Shown here piece after piece: positions 36,778 through 47,525 of a stretch of 64,000 bases of DNA. The notes beneath the pieces are model-generated. The model did no database searches, was not told the origin of the DNA, and saw only the letters and a list, made by a program, of their open reading frames with translations. Source of the stretch: Botryotinia globosa (Eukaryota; Ascomycota; Leotiomycetes; Helotiales; Sclerotiniaceae); assembly GCA_014898425.1 (NCBI GenBank), contig RCSZ01000007.1, positions 930,001-994,000 of the forward strand. The letters are read 5' to 3'. The translations under genes and the position numbers were made by a program. Positions within the stretch are counted from its first letter, which is position 1; each line of letters begins with the position of its first letter.

Positions 36778-36870
36778 GACTGGGGGAGGGGGGATGATAG
36801 ATGGGAATAGTAAACACAAAAAGTTTTCGACCTCTTAGATATTCACAAAATAGAGTGGTAAGGTATCGAG

Positions 36871-36960
36871 GGTATGTATGTATGTATGTATGGATGGATG
36901 GATGGATGTGTATGGATGGATGGATGGATGGATGGATGGATGTAGGTAGGCAGGCAGGTA
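36871..36960. repeat. Compound tetranucleotide repeat (GTAT, GGAT, GTAG, GCAG)
   Basis: This is a run of GTAT units followed by GGAT units, interrupted once by GTGTAT, and ending in TAGG and CAGG units. The stepwise change of unit is a signature of replication slippage with point changes. Confidence 0.9.
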
Positions 36961-37310
36961 TGGTTTGTTATGGTTCGTATGGTTCGTATGGTTACTATGG
37001 TATGGATGGTTTGGATGTACTCCGTATGGCTGTATGATATCTATCAGTCAATCAAATCAATCGCTCATCCAAAGCTTGCTACCAGTTATTTTCCTCTTCC
37101 TTTCTTTTTTAGTGCTATCCAGATCTTCCTTTGCAGGGCATCCATCGACTTCCAATAGATTTTTTGTGGCCCCTGGAATCTTTACACTTTGATTCGTCCG
37201 TGCTGTCATCTTGATTCTTGATGGCTGCTGAGTACGGAGGGAGGAGTCGAGAGCAAATATTCGATTGCTAATGTTGTACTCCGTGCCCGAATATCCTACT
37301 GTATGTACAT

Positions 37311-37357
37311 CTCTTTTACTCTTTTACTCTTTTACTCTTTTACTCTTTTACTCTTTT
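37311..37357. repeat. CTTTTACT octanucleotide tandem repeat
   Basis: About six perfect copies of an 8-base unit, CTTTTACT, lie in gene-poor DNA. Confidence 0.9.
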
Positions 37358-38251
37358 GCATCTTGCTCAGCCATCTCAATTCTGTGACGAGCACTTTAGC
37401 TTGCAGTAGACACTTTTCCCTTTTTCTTTTTGGGCCTGTGGAGGTTTGCCTTTTTGGCCATTTCTAGAAGCTTCTCATGCTGGTGTGACCTGCACATGTC
37501 TAAGCAGCACGTTTTTGGCTATCAAAATCACAATCACAATCAAAATCAAAATCAAGGGCAAAGCATGTACATGTCACGTACCTGTGTACCACCCACGGCG
37601 TCCGACGGTAAGGTAAGGGCTCTGTCAGTGAGTGTCATATAAATTATAGTTCATCCTAAGTGGAGAATAGGTGATGATGGGATTAGCCCTGGTAGGTAGT
37701 AGGTAGGTAGAGAATAGATACACTATTGATATTCTGCAGAATTTATTACTTCTACGTCTACTTCTACAGCTCCAATTACTAGATAATACTACTATCGATT
37801 GCTTGAATCTGTTTCTCAAACTTCTACCTCTCTAGATGTCTTTGATTGACTTTCCATTCCATCATCTTCTATCTGGTGTTTACAATAAGATGGTTTCCCA
37901 GCCTCCAATATATCCACCCCCCAAGATATCCCCCTTCATTTTTACCCAACCGACATCCAATCATTGGATTATCCGATGGCGGAGTCTCCAGTTTTACATC
38001 TATCTCAGATTCTCAGCCTTGCTACTTTATCAATATCTATTACCTACCTAGTTTGTCTACAGAGTACTCTACGCTTCGCACAATCCGGTCGGATCCTGTC
38101 ATACTCGGCACTCTTCCGGGGCGGGAGTACCCTCAAGGATTCAGAGGTTAAAGATGCGCCGCCGAATCATATCATGGAAAAAAGAAAAAGAAAAAGAAAT
38201 AGAAAAAGGAAAAGAAAACGGTCGGTTGATGAGAGAAGAGAAAGTTGGGTG

Positions 38252-38324
38252 GACATTTGAAATGTATTATTAAGCGCTCACAAAGTGTAAATCTCGTTTG
38301 TTGACATTTGAAATGTATTATTAA
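38252..38324. repeat. Two copies of a 22-base direct repeat with a palindromic core
   Basis: A 22-base sequence beginning GACATTTGAAATGTATTA occurs at 38252-38273 and again, identical, at 38303-38324. Each contains ACATTTGAAATGT, an inverted repeat around one base. The 51-base spacing is about five helical turns. Confidence 0.85.
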
Positions 38325-38865
38325 CGGAGCAACGACTCGGACTTTATTGCCATTGGTGAACCACAAAACGGCATTCGAAGACGATGTTACCTAGGTACAA
38401 CTACACGCGCCAATCCTGTGATTTCTGATTACTGATTTCTTGGAACTTGGAAGTACATACAGAGGTATACAAAGTACTGTACGCATTTGATCGGCAAGAC
38501 TCCATTTCAATTCTTGATATCTCGGGACATGTATCAGCAATGAATGTGAATGTTTACCTCGTCTTCATTCGTTACATACTTCGGACAAGCTCGAGGATCG
38601 TATTCTGCGAAACGAAAGTCCGCACATTGAATCAGAATAAGACAAAGTGTGTCATTTTGTAAGCCATCGTGGAAGTCTCCATTTTCATGCAACCAGAGTC
38701 TCCACGGCGGAGCCTGAGTCGTGTGCACCGGAGATCACGCCCTCGTGGCTTGAAAGTTGCAGATGATTAGGGCCTACCTGTTCATACCGTTAAAAGCTGG
38801 ATAAATGCAATCTAATGCAACTTCGGCTATGAACCTCGGATGTATGTGTATGTATGTATGTAGCT

Positions 38866-38905
38866 ACTGTACTGTACTGTACTGTACTGTACTGTACTGT
38901 ACTGT
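38866..38905. repeat. ACTGT pentanucleotide repeat
   Basis: Eight perfect copies of ACTGT are followed by a degenerate ACTTACTGT. It is preceded by a short GTAT repeat at 38839-38862. Confidence 0.93.
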
Positions 38906-39538
38906 ACTTACTGTCCTTGCTATACGGACTATAATACTTTTTCAACGAGCCTCACATTGCATAATTTTGGCTCTGATGATGAACCATTGCGGGGCCCCAT
39001 GAGAGCTCCCCCATGTCTTTCATTTCACCCAAACATCGCCTTTATGAATTCATCAACGAAGCTTCCAAGCTCAATACATCAAACCCAATTTCTTGTCTTT
39101 TCTGATAAACGATCTGTTTCAAAGCTACCCGACCCGCGTGCAATCAATCCAATCTTATCATTATGGGGAGCTGGAGTCCTCTGAAAGCTCATGTTAATCG
39201 TGTTCTCGGACACCTCGGGTGCGGCAGTCTTTCAATTTCGCGTCCCTGCTCCCTAGTCACCGCCTATTTAATCTTCAATTTGGCTTTTTAGCAGCAACAG
39301 TCATTCCAAATAGCTTAAAAGTCAAAAGACAGATCCCCTTCAGACCTTTCCAGCTGACACTCTTTCCGCCCCGAGATCAACGGTGAATTAGTAATTACAC
39401 TTCGCCCGTCCATGTCTCTTGCGCAGCCGCATCCTACACACTCCACAATCCAAATAGTGAAAGTTAGACCTGCCACGGGTAGATCCCAGACTAGTTATCT
39501 GTCCAAGATCTAGTTTCTGAAGGAGCTCAAGAAATTCC

Positions 39539-39993
39539 TCAAACTTGAGTATGAGTTAACCTTACATAGGAGCGATAATAGTACTTACTGGGATAAAGCC
39601 CACGCGAAAGAAAATCGAGATCTCCAACATAACATTCAAAAGACTTGGACTCAAAGTTGTTGAGTGTAGTCGGACAGCTAGCTAGTTCATCGTTGGAAGT
39701 TGTACAGTTTAATAACTGCCCGGCTATGCAAGATTGAAGATTTCTATCAATTTTGAATGTCATCGGTAAGGAGGTTTCCCATAGGCAGATTCGACCCCAC
39801 TTCATAGCCCCGAATTTCAGCCTCAGCCTCAAGATTTGCAAACATCGAGGTCCCCCGCCGAGGTCACGACTCACCCTGGATCATGTTGTAAAGCTTGGTG
39901 ATTTCGTTGAATAACTGACCGATACTTCTCATGCCATTTTGTCCGACGTGAAGCAGAAAACACAAGTAGTGAGGTAGCGATCATCAGTTTCAT
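39539..39993 (-). CDS. Candidate small secreted cysteine-containing protein
   Basis: I do not recognise the family. Exon 1 is 39993..39875 and exon 2 is 39743..39539. The intron 39874..39744 (131 nt) has a GTGAGT donor and a TTGATAG acceptor, and removal keeps the frame. The product is 107 residues. It begins MKLMIATSLLVFSASRR, a short basic-then-hydrophobic signal-peptide pattern. The mature part is basic and then holds four cysteines (SCIAGQLLNCTTSNDELASC and, later, SFECYVGDLDFL). A second possible intron of 45 nt (39588..39544, GTAAGT donor) is a multiple of three; removing it shortens the C-terminus to 92 residues with the same stop. Size, predicted secretion, four Cys and a gene-poor, repeat-rich setting resemble fungal effector candidates. 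It could also be a decayed gene or chance. Confidence 0.4.
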
Positions 39994-41576
39994 TATCCAG
40001 AGTATGGATATCTTTGTGCTCAAATTCTTGTCTTTGATGATACTAGTGAAAACAAGCTTGGGTTCAAATCGATTTTAATACCTATGCTTGCTACTGTTGA
40101 GAACGTGAGACTGAAATGGAGAGAATTATCCTAAAATTCTAAATGGAATCTGATCAAACAGATGATACAATATCAAATACAATGTTTTGGTTATAAGTTC
40201 TTTGTTATTAGTAATATGTTTTTTTTATATCAGATCGTTAACTTATGAATGAGAATCTATCATCCAATATATTACTAATACTAATAAGTGTCAAAGAAAT
40301 ATTATACAAGATATATTTCGAAAACTATTTATCAATGGTAAAGACTACTATATACAGAAAAACTTGGCTATACCGGACTGGGATATACCGGAATCTTGGA
40401 TATACCGGAATAATTTCCTTATTTGAACACTTTTTATATGGTGATACCGGATTTTTTGGATATACTGATATACCGGACACTTTTTTATAAATCCGGTGTA
40501 AATTTTGATGGTAAATTTAGCTGAATAAGCTTTTTTTTTAGATTAATAAGCATGATTCGCTTTAATCACATGATTTTTTTCGAAAATATCGGACTTTGGA
40601 ACTGAAATCGGATATAAATTTTGATTAGAAAGCTTGGGCCATTATTTTTTATACCGGAATCTTGGATATATCGGATTTGATTGGTCGAAAATCTCAGTCC
40701 GGTATAACCAAGTTCTTCTGTATTTATTTCACCTTAATAATCACTAAATAGGAAAGAATCTTTTAATCATTAATAAGAAAAACAAAATTGAAAATACACA
40801 AGAGACCAAAATCTTTGTCGAAAGGGTTTTCAAATTTGTTTCCAGCATATTTCCTACTACTGACTCCATTTTAGAACAGTTTGCACTCTTTCATAATGAT
40901 TTATAGCTGCGGGATATCTTAGCAGATAATGATAACACCATCACCAAAATCTTCGACTGGGACTATATTTTCACACTCCCGGCATGGAAAGCTTGCGTCT
41001 ACCCCATGTATAGGGGGTTACCTTGAGGGGTATTATAATTTATAGGATACAATAATATGATCTTACGTTATTCAATCTTGCGTGATCTTCGGTTTACTAT
41101 GGAATACTGTATCAATAGATAAGTCTCTGGCAACAAAACGTTATCTTACCTTATGTTTTTTTGGAGGAATGGCTGTTATGTGCCTGCGTGGGTGAGGTCC
41201 GTACAAACCGTCTGATGCCAATTTAGACGTCAAATGGGTATACGAGGCACGTGAGCCTCATTCTTTTCTACATTACCAACATCTTTCTACCTTAGGGAGT
41301 CAACTCATTTATATTGCCGTAGCCTCTTACATAATCTTTACATCATTCGCAATGGTGAGGACCCTTTTAGTCTTTTGAGACCCTTGATTTTCTATCCATG
41401 TTATATTACTCCTTTTTGTGAAGTTGGCTAGACCTCTGATTACAATAAAAGTCCGTTCAAGTTTCAGGAATAAATAATATTATGAGCTAGTTAGACTACA
41501 GAGCTGAAAATATGTAAAACGACATCAGTCAATGCCCGAAAATCAATCATCACCTACCAAACTTCTACCAGCAATA
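39994..41576. other. AT-rich intergenic region containing a MITE
   Basis: About 1.6 kb from the candidate small gene to the 3' end of the xylulokinase gene. It contains the transposon-like element at 40355-40720. The flanks are AT-rich and without recognisable coding sequence. A weak GGTTCAAATC at about 40061 resembles a tRNA B box, but there is no tRNA around it. Confidence 0.55.
40355..40720. mobile_element. MITE with 30-base terminal inverted repeats (Tc1/mariner-pogo-like)
   Basis: The left end reads CAGAAAAACTTGGCTATACC and the right end, on the minus strand, CAGAAGAACTTGGTTATACC. The inverted match continues through CGGACTG for about 30 bases with three differences. TA dinucleotides lie on both sides (40353-40354 and 40721-40722), the target duplication of Tc1/mariner/pogo transposons. 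The element is 366 bases, has no open reading frame and carries repeated GGATATACCGGA motifs near both ends. It is therefore non-autonomous. The size, TA duplication and inverted ends are seen directly; the superfamily is inferred. Confidence 0.85.
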
Positions 41577-43472
41577 TCACTTCTTGAACCTTTCCTCGCC
41601 CTCCAGGACTACCTTCTCCATCTCCTCGAATGCCCCAAGAGCACTCTCATATCTCTTCCACACCTCGGGTCTATACCCCTCATCTATCTTCTCAATAGCG
41701 CCCTCTTCTTTCCACCTTCTTCCTATTAATTCCTCAAAACTCTCCCCCTTCCATTTCGCCTCATTGCCACTTCCAATCCTTCCTCCTTCTTTCTCGCTTC
41801 GCTCTACGCCCCAAACGGCTTTGTAAGCACCGCCCAAGGCACACGCGTTTCCTCCCACATCCAATCTCCATACTCCCTCCACTCCACCCAACACCTCACC
41901 CACAATCTTCGCAATGGCCGGATTATGCGAGCCCCCACCTACAAGATAGATACGACGAGGTTGAGCTGGTATATCTTTCGAAGGCGAAGTAACCAATTTC
42001 TGCGAACGAAGACGCAAGGAAAGGATTTGAGATTCTACAATGATACGAGCCTCCGTTTCTGGATCATATGGTGTTTTTGCTTCATTTAGTGTACTGTTTG
42101 GTGAGGATTCATAGCGGAAGGTACCAGCTCGGACGTTTGGCACGATTTCTGGTAGAGGGAAATAGAGGGCTAATTTTGCAGGATCAGAAGGAGACTTTTG
42201 AGCGAGAGGTGGGATTTCTGTGGCCGCTTTGTTGAAGTTGGACCATGGATCTGAGGTTTTGGATGCGGGGAGAGCATCTCTAATTTTTTCGCGGGCGAGA
42301 CCTCCGTTCTTATAGCAGAGCATGAACATGTAGAGACCGGCTGTAGTAGGATGGTTGAAAAAGTGGTAAGCGGGGTCTGGGACGTAGTTGGGGGTTGACA
42401 TGAGGAAGGTTGTGGATGTTCCGAGGGAGACGATAGCGTCCATGGGGCGAAGAGGGAGAGCTAAGATTGTGGCTGGATTGTCACCGGTGAAAGGGACGAT
42501 TCCACAATCAGCGGGGAAATTATAGCGAGATGTGAAATAAGGGGATATAGAGCCCATGCTTCCACCGCCATCTTCTCGCACCTCTCCAAGTTTGGACTTC
42601 AAGGAAGCAAGGCCATCGGAGCCAGCTGCAAGGGTGAGAAGAGGCTCGCTCCAAGATCCGGATTTTATGTCCCAGAGATCCATGCCGCAGACATCACTGA
42701 TATCGAAGGGAGCAACTTTCCCAAGGAACAAGGATGCCAGGAAAGATGAGACGAGGGTTATACGAGAAGTACGGCGGTAGACCTCTGGATACTTTTTGCG
42801 AAAACGCATGATTTGAGGTCCCGTGAATCGCTGTGAATGTTGTTAGTCAAAGAAAATCCACCTACGCATGACACGCGCGACGTAAAGTTCGAGAATCAAC
42901 AGGACAGAACTAACATGATGAGCTTTACTCCCCGTAACTTCTGCGAGTTTCTCCTCACTCCCCAACTCGCTATCAAAAGCATCGCATTCCTCTTGCGTGC
43001 TCGCATCTTGCCAATTAGGACTCCACGGATGCGCAAACGTATCCTTCAACTGCTCTACCAAACTCTTTTTCGTCTCCAAAGCTCCCAATACTTCTTCACC
43101 CCTGTGACTCCAGTAAACACTTCCGTGTTGTTGACCAGAGCCTGAAATTCCCTTAATCAAATGAAACGGACAAGATTTTTCCGAAAGTCGTTGGAGAACT
43201 AAACCAACAGCTTCGAGCCACATGGCTACTGGTGCGTAAACCTCTCTTTCGACTTCATTGACATGTACACCTTTTTTGATGCCATATTTGGAGAGGTCGG
43301 CATCGAAGTCGACTTTAGCTTCGTATCGGACTTTGAGGGAAGATGATACCACAATTGCTTGGAAAAATTAGAGAGCGGTAGAATGATGAAACTATGCTCA
43401 CGTGTACATACCTTTTAGTTGTTGGGTGGAGAGGTCAAATCCTAGGTATAAGGATTCATCTTTTGAAGACAT
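41577..43472 (-). CDS. xks1: D-xylulose kinase (FGGY family)
   Basis: The enzyme phosphorylates D-xylulose to D-xylulose-5-phosphate, feeding pentoses from plant material into the pentose phosphate pathway. Exons are 43472..43412, 43357..42915 and 42830..41577 (585 residues); introns are 54 and 84 nt. The N-terminal ATP-binding strand is [12 protein letters not shown]. The substrate-region motif is [16 protein letters not shown], and PDYVP-type and [16 protein letters not shown] segments follow. The C-terminal FGGY signature region reads [20 protein letters not shown] with [15 protein letters not shown]. Length matches fungal xylulokinases (about 570-600). The start precedes the conserved [12 protein letters not shown] block. 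Confidence 0.94.
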
Positions 43473-43934
43473 GTTCGATTTTGTGATCTCGATTTAAATA
43501 TTGACGTGATGGAGAATGCAACGAAGGAATTAAATATCACAAAATCTAAGAGTAAAAAAAGAACGAATGAGCCATTTTATACACAAAGAATTGCACCTGC
43601 CTCTATCGTGGGGTTATGGAGAAAGGGAGTATTAGTAAAAGTTGACGTTGGAATAATAGTATCCACATTTAGCCTGAATGAAAGCCACAAATCCAAGTGG
43701 TTCGGGTGTTTAGATGCGCACCAATCAAAGGAGACAATTGTTTTCCATCATAATGGCTCTATAAATTTTGATACATTGCATAGAGTACAATCTTGTAGAA
43801 ATTTCGCCCCCTACGCCAAATTGCTCCTCTGTAATTGTAAAGACTTATCATGAAGTCTTACCACCCATCCCTAACGCCGACTCCAATTCCATGCAAACTC
43901 CAACCATGAATGTTCATACGATCTTCTATAGCGA
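43473..43934. other. Intergenic: xylulokinase promoter and 3' UTR of the CDF gene
   Basis: 462 bases between two minus-strand genes. The xylulokinase promoter must lie here; I see no distinct XlnR-type cluster that I would call with confidence. Nothing else is seen. Confidence 0.5.
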
Positions 43935-45442
43935 CTATAACGTCTTCTTAGTGTCATGACTGTGGGTATGTCCATTATGATCGTGGTCATGGTCGTGGTC
44001 GTGTCCATTCAATTCAGGTTCAGGACTTTCTCGTGGGCTCACATCTCCACTGATAAACTCATCGAAAAGGGAAGGTTTAGCTTCATCTCTTGGTACAAAG
44101 CGTACTTTCACTCGTCGAACACCTCGAACCTTTGAACCAACCATTTGTCTGACACCATCCTCTACTTCTCTGATATCCTCAACTGTCCATCTCTTAGGTA
44201 CGGCAAGTTGAAGCTCTATCAGATAGTTCTGTCCAGATTTAACACCCTCGACTTCTCGTAATTCCACTTCTGACCCTTCTGTAAGATTGAGCAGACTCTT
44301 TTGTACCGCTTTTGTGACAGACTCCTTGACCTCGGAATCTATTCCTCTATCTGCCAATTCGTATAGTGCTGATATAGTATTGCCCCATCCAGCCCTAATA
44401 ACGAGTAATGAGATGAGGAATCCTCCAACGGGATCCAACCAAGCTGCCTCGTGTAGGAAATTTGCTCCGAGAATCGCGAAAAGGGTAACGATACCGGTGA
44501 GGGAGTCAACTCTGTGATGGATCGCATTACTGGCTAGAACCGAGCTCTTTCTTTCTCGTGCTACTTTCATTGCTGTGGAGATCTAAGTCAGCACAAGATA
44601 AATCAACGAACGATTTGCCAATGGAACTTACTTGCTTGGTACAGGTATTCCTTAACGACGATTGTACCGGCAGCTAACCAAGCAGCGTGTAAACTAGGTA
44701 GTAATGGCCCATGGCTATGACTATGTCCATGTGCATGTGCGGCAGCTTCTGCGGCCGCATGGGCATCCAAGAAGAAATGTGCATACAGGATCTCAGAACT
44801 ATTCAAGCACATGAACATCCCTCCGAAAAGAAGCATGCCACTAACACCCAATGATCCTAAGCTCTCAACCTTTCCAAAACCTGTTGGAAAGAGTTCAGTT
44901 GGAGGTTTGAGACTCCAGGAAACCGTCGCCAATGTAAGGATATCACTGGCAAGATCGGTGACACTGTGCCAGGCATCTGCCAACATAGCTTGAGAGTTGA
45001 ACATGTATCCTCCTACTCCTTTGGCAAACGCCATGCCCAAGTTCGAATAAAGTCCAATCCGAGTAATCCGCACACCGGCATCGTTCTTATTCGTTGAAGT
45101 AAGGTATGTATTATCATGATGGTGATGATGAGAGTGGCCCGCGTGTGAACGCCTTTGAGTAGTTGTGAGAGCAGCCATTGAGTTGAGTAGTCTAGGATTG
45201 AAGTTATCGGATAATGATTGAAGTCTTGGGAAGGATTTACGAGGAATGTTGCAAGCTTTAGTACTGTAATTGAGTAAAGTGGAATCGAAAGCGGCAGTCT
45301 GCAATACTCGGGCAATTTGATATTGAGGTGTCCTTATGTTCGACTTGAACCCCAGTGTGACGACAGGCCTTAACGAAAAGCGTCCATGGGAGAAGCAATG
45401 AAGAGGCATGGACATAAATAATTTATTTTTGGAGTTAACCAT
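43935..45442 (-). CDS. mmt1: Mitochondrial cation diffusion facilitator (Mmt1/2 type)
   Basis: CDF proteins exchange divalent metals for protons; yeast Mmt1/2 act on mitochondrial iron. Exons are 45442..44632 and 44572..43935 (482 residues; intron 59 nt). The N-terminal 90 residues are basic and Ser-rich with few acids, consistent with a mitochondrial presequence. A His cluster (HAGHSHHHHHDN) follows, then TM helices including LGMAFAKGVGGYMFNSQAML with the metal-site pair ADAWHSVTDLASD and, in a later helix, NAIHHRVDSLTG. A cytosolic/matrix-type C-terminal domain ends in a His/Asp-rich tail (NGHDHDHDHDHNGHTHSHD), likely metal-binding. The His-rich loop HAHGHSHSHG lies between helices. Metal specificity is not clear from sequence. 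Confidence 0.88.
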
Positions 45443-46906
45443 AAAATAAGAAATGTATTCTAACCGGACAATATCCTTTTCGTGTACACCCTTTCCAGGC
45501 GTTCATTAAAGGCACTAGGTGCTTTTACAAGGAGTGTTATGGACCACGTTAAGGGTTGATGGATGTACGTTGTACGGAGCGCAAGGGGAAAATAAATCTA
45601 TATTATAAGCTTAAAGTGGAAATATCATTATTGCTTAGTGAAGAATTAGAAAGGAATTAGCAATGGAAACGTTAGATGGTGTGTGGAGCAAATTTCTACG
45701 AGTACAAATGAATTCGCAAGCCAACCTTCCCAAATGACGACGATTACCTGCTTGAAAAGCCATTTGAATACCTGATAATTACTATCAACCTTACTTTTAA
45801 TAGAATCTTGCTGTTTTTAAATAATTTATTGCTATTTCAAATCATTCGAATAAATATTGAATTATTTCCTTTTCAAAATTCAAAATTTGAAGTTTTCATT
45901 TACTTTTTATTTTATAATATTTCAAGCTTTTAAAACTTTCTATTCTCTAGAGTATATCAAATGGGCTCCGAAAGTGGTCTATATGATATATCTTAAATAA
46001 CCTTATAAAGCTTTATTAAATAAAATAACTATTTTAATGATTTTTCAATTACATTCTTTATATTATTAAAATCTTGATTTTAAATATCGACTTTTTGTAA
46101 TTCAACAAAAAAGAAAAGATTGAGAAGTAGTATAGTATATATTATTATATTAGAAGTTTTGATATAAAAAAATATTGATTAAATTTTATATCAAAGAATA
46201 AAGATAAATATTAGATTAAATTCAAGGAATCTTAATAATCTAATTGATTAATAAGACTCTGTTAAGCGACGAAGTCTATTTGACGTACTCTAGGGGATAA
46301 GTTCTAAATATATTTTAAATAAACTCTAAATAAGATTTGAATTTCGAAATCTAATTAGAATTGATAATTTCAAATAAAATCAAAATGATTTTAATAAAAT
46401 ATAATTTTTGATAATATTTTTATTTAATAAATTTCACTATATAAATGTTTAACTAGTATTATAACTTGATTAATTTAAAACTTAAAAGTGAGAAAAAATT
46501 CGTTTGTTTTTTAATGTGATTAATAATACTTATACCTTTTCAAAAGGATGTCACTCTATATAGACATGTTTCTTGGCCCTTGCGTGGCCTTTGAATGAAT
46601 TGCATCTAGGGAATGTCATTATTGAATATACATCTCCACATTCATGATATAAAACAAAAACTGCTTGTACAGTAGTACGTAAATGAAACTTGGGGTAGTT
46701 TGGACCAGGAATCTTTTCTGCCGGCATTCATACAGACAATCGTTACTTCAGCCGAATATCATCCTTTGCATACCCGAGTTAATATTCAGAGCTTGAAGAC
46801 AGTACTGTATCCATATGCCCACTCGCTGGATACGCGAGTATGGCTATTTGTTGTGCTCAGCGGAAAAAGCGATGATTAGACTTTAAGAATGGATACCTCG
46901 TGGATA

Positions 46907-47325
46907 CAGATGAACCTGGCGATAAGGGCCTAAAAATTTCAAGGCCTAAATGCCTGTATAAAGGGGTTTCCCGTATAAAAAAATCCAGTCTTATCATTTG
47001 ACCTCGTTTTATATATTTAGCCTCGTTTTATATATTTAGCCTCGTTTTATATATTTAGTCTTCTTTTATATCATTAGTCTTTTTGATTTTATTAAATTTG
47101 TTATATGAATTTATGGATTTATTATATAATAAACGAAAATTAATTCAAATCATTATTATTAATTTTATAAAAACATTAGAAAAATCAAGACTATATACTC
47201 TTATATAAAGGAACTAGGTACCTATTTAAATCAAATTTACTATATAAATTTTTGAAAATCTAAAAAATATGCCCGTATAAAGGGGATGTCTGTATGATAT
47301 GTGCTCGTATAGCCAGGTTCATCTG
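46907..47325. mobile_element. MITE sharing its terminal motif with the element at 40355
   Basis: The left end is CAGATGAACCTGGCGATAAG and the inverted right end CAGATGAACCTGGCTATACG, an inverted match of about 24 bases with three differences. A TA precedes the left end; the right flank is AA, so the TA duplication is intact on one side only. The element is 419 bases, AT-rich and non-coding. Its interior carries ATGCCTGTATAAAGGGG near the left end and ATGCCCGTATAAAGGGG in the same orientation near the right end, plus a 19-base tandem repeat. The ends match the 40355 element at about 16 of 19 positions, so the two belong to related families. Confidence 0.75.
47002..47077. repeat. 19-base tandem repeat inside the second MITE
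   Basis: Three identical copies of CCTCGTTTTATATATTTAG lie at 47002-47058, followed by a fourth, degenerate copy to 47077. Confidence 0.92.
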
Positions 47326-47525
47326 AACTTCGTAGATAGTTAGATAGCGGTGGATAGATACATGATAGCCTTGCGTTGACTAAGCCACTATATCATAGCC
47401 TGATCCGCCACCAAACTAACCATGACGTTAGTATATGTTGAATTTCAATTCATTCATTCTATTTACAATCTTTCGTATCCTCGAACGCGTGCCTGTATGT
47501 TAAATGCCAGATCCATGATCATCCA

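Larger units (their letters stand above)
35862..39538. other. Gene-poor region with dense simple repeats
   Basis: About 3.7 kb upstream of the co-chaperone gene. It holds GA, GGAT, GTAT, CTTTTACT and AATCAA arrays between 36198 and 37560, an AAGAAA-type A-rich tract at 38175-38218, a 22-base direct repeat at 38252 and 38303, and an ACTGT array at 38866-38905. Many open frames here are by-products of the repeats. No gene is supported before the small candidate at 39539. Confidence 0.55.
45443..47525. other. AT-rich gene-free block with a second MITE
   Basis: Two kilobases between the CDF gene start and the sirtuin start. From about 45780 to 46560 and again inside the 46907-47325 element the DNA is strongly AT-rich, with homopolymer A and T runs and no open frame. 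The sharp change in composition resembles an AT-rich island or decayed transposon sequence. Both promoters lie at the edges. Confidence 0.6.

Noticed and set aside
36509..36817. Open frames of Leu/Ser repeats on the minus strand
   Set aside because: They are translations of the GA/CT microsatellite.
40050..40075. GGTTCAAATC resembling a tRNA B box
   Set aside because: No A box at the right distance and no cloverleaf or acceptor stem could be built.
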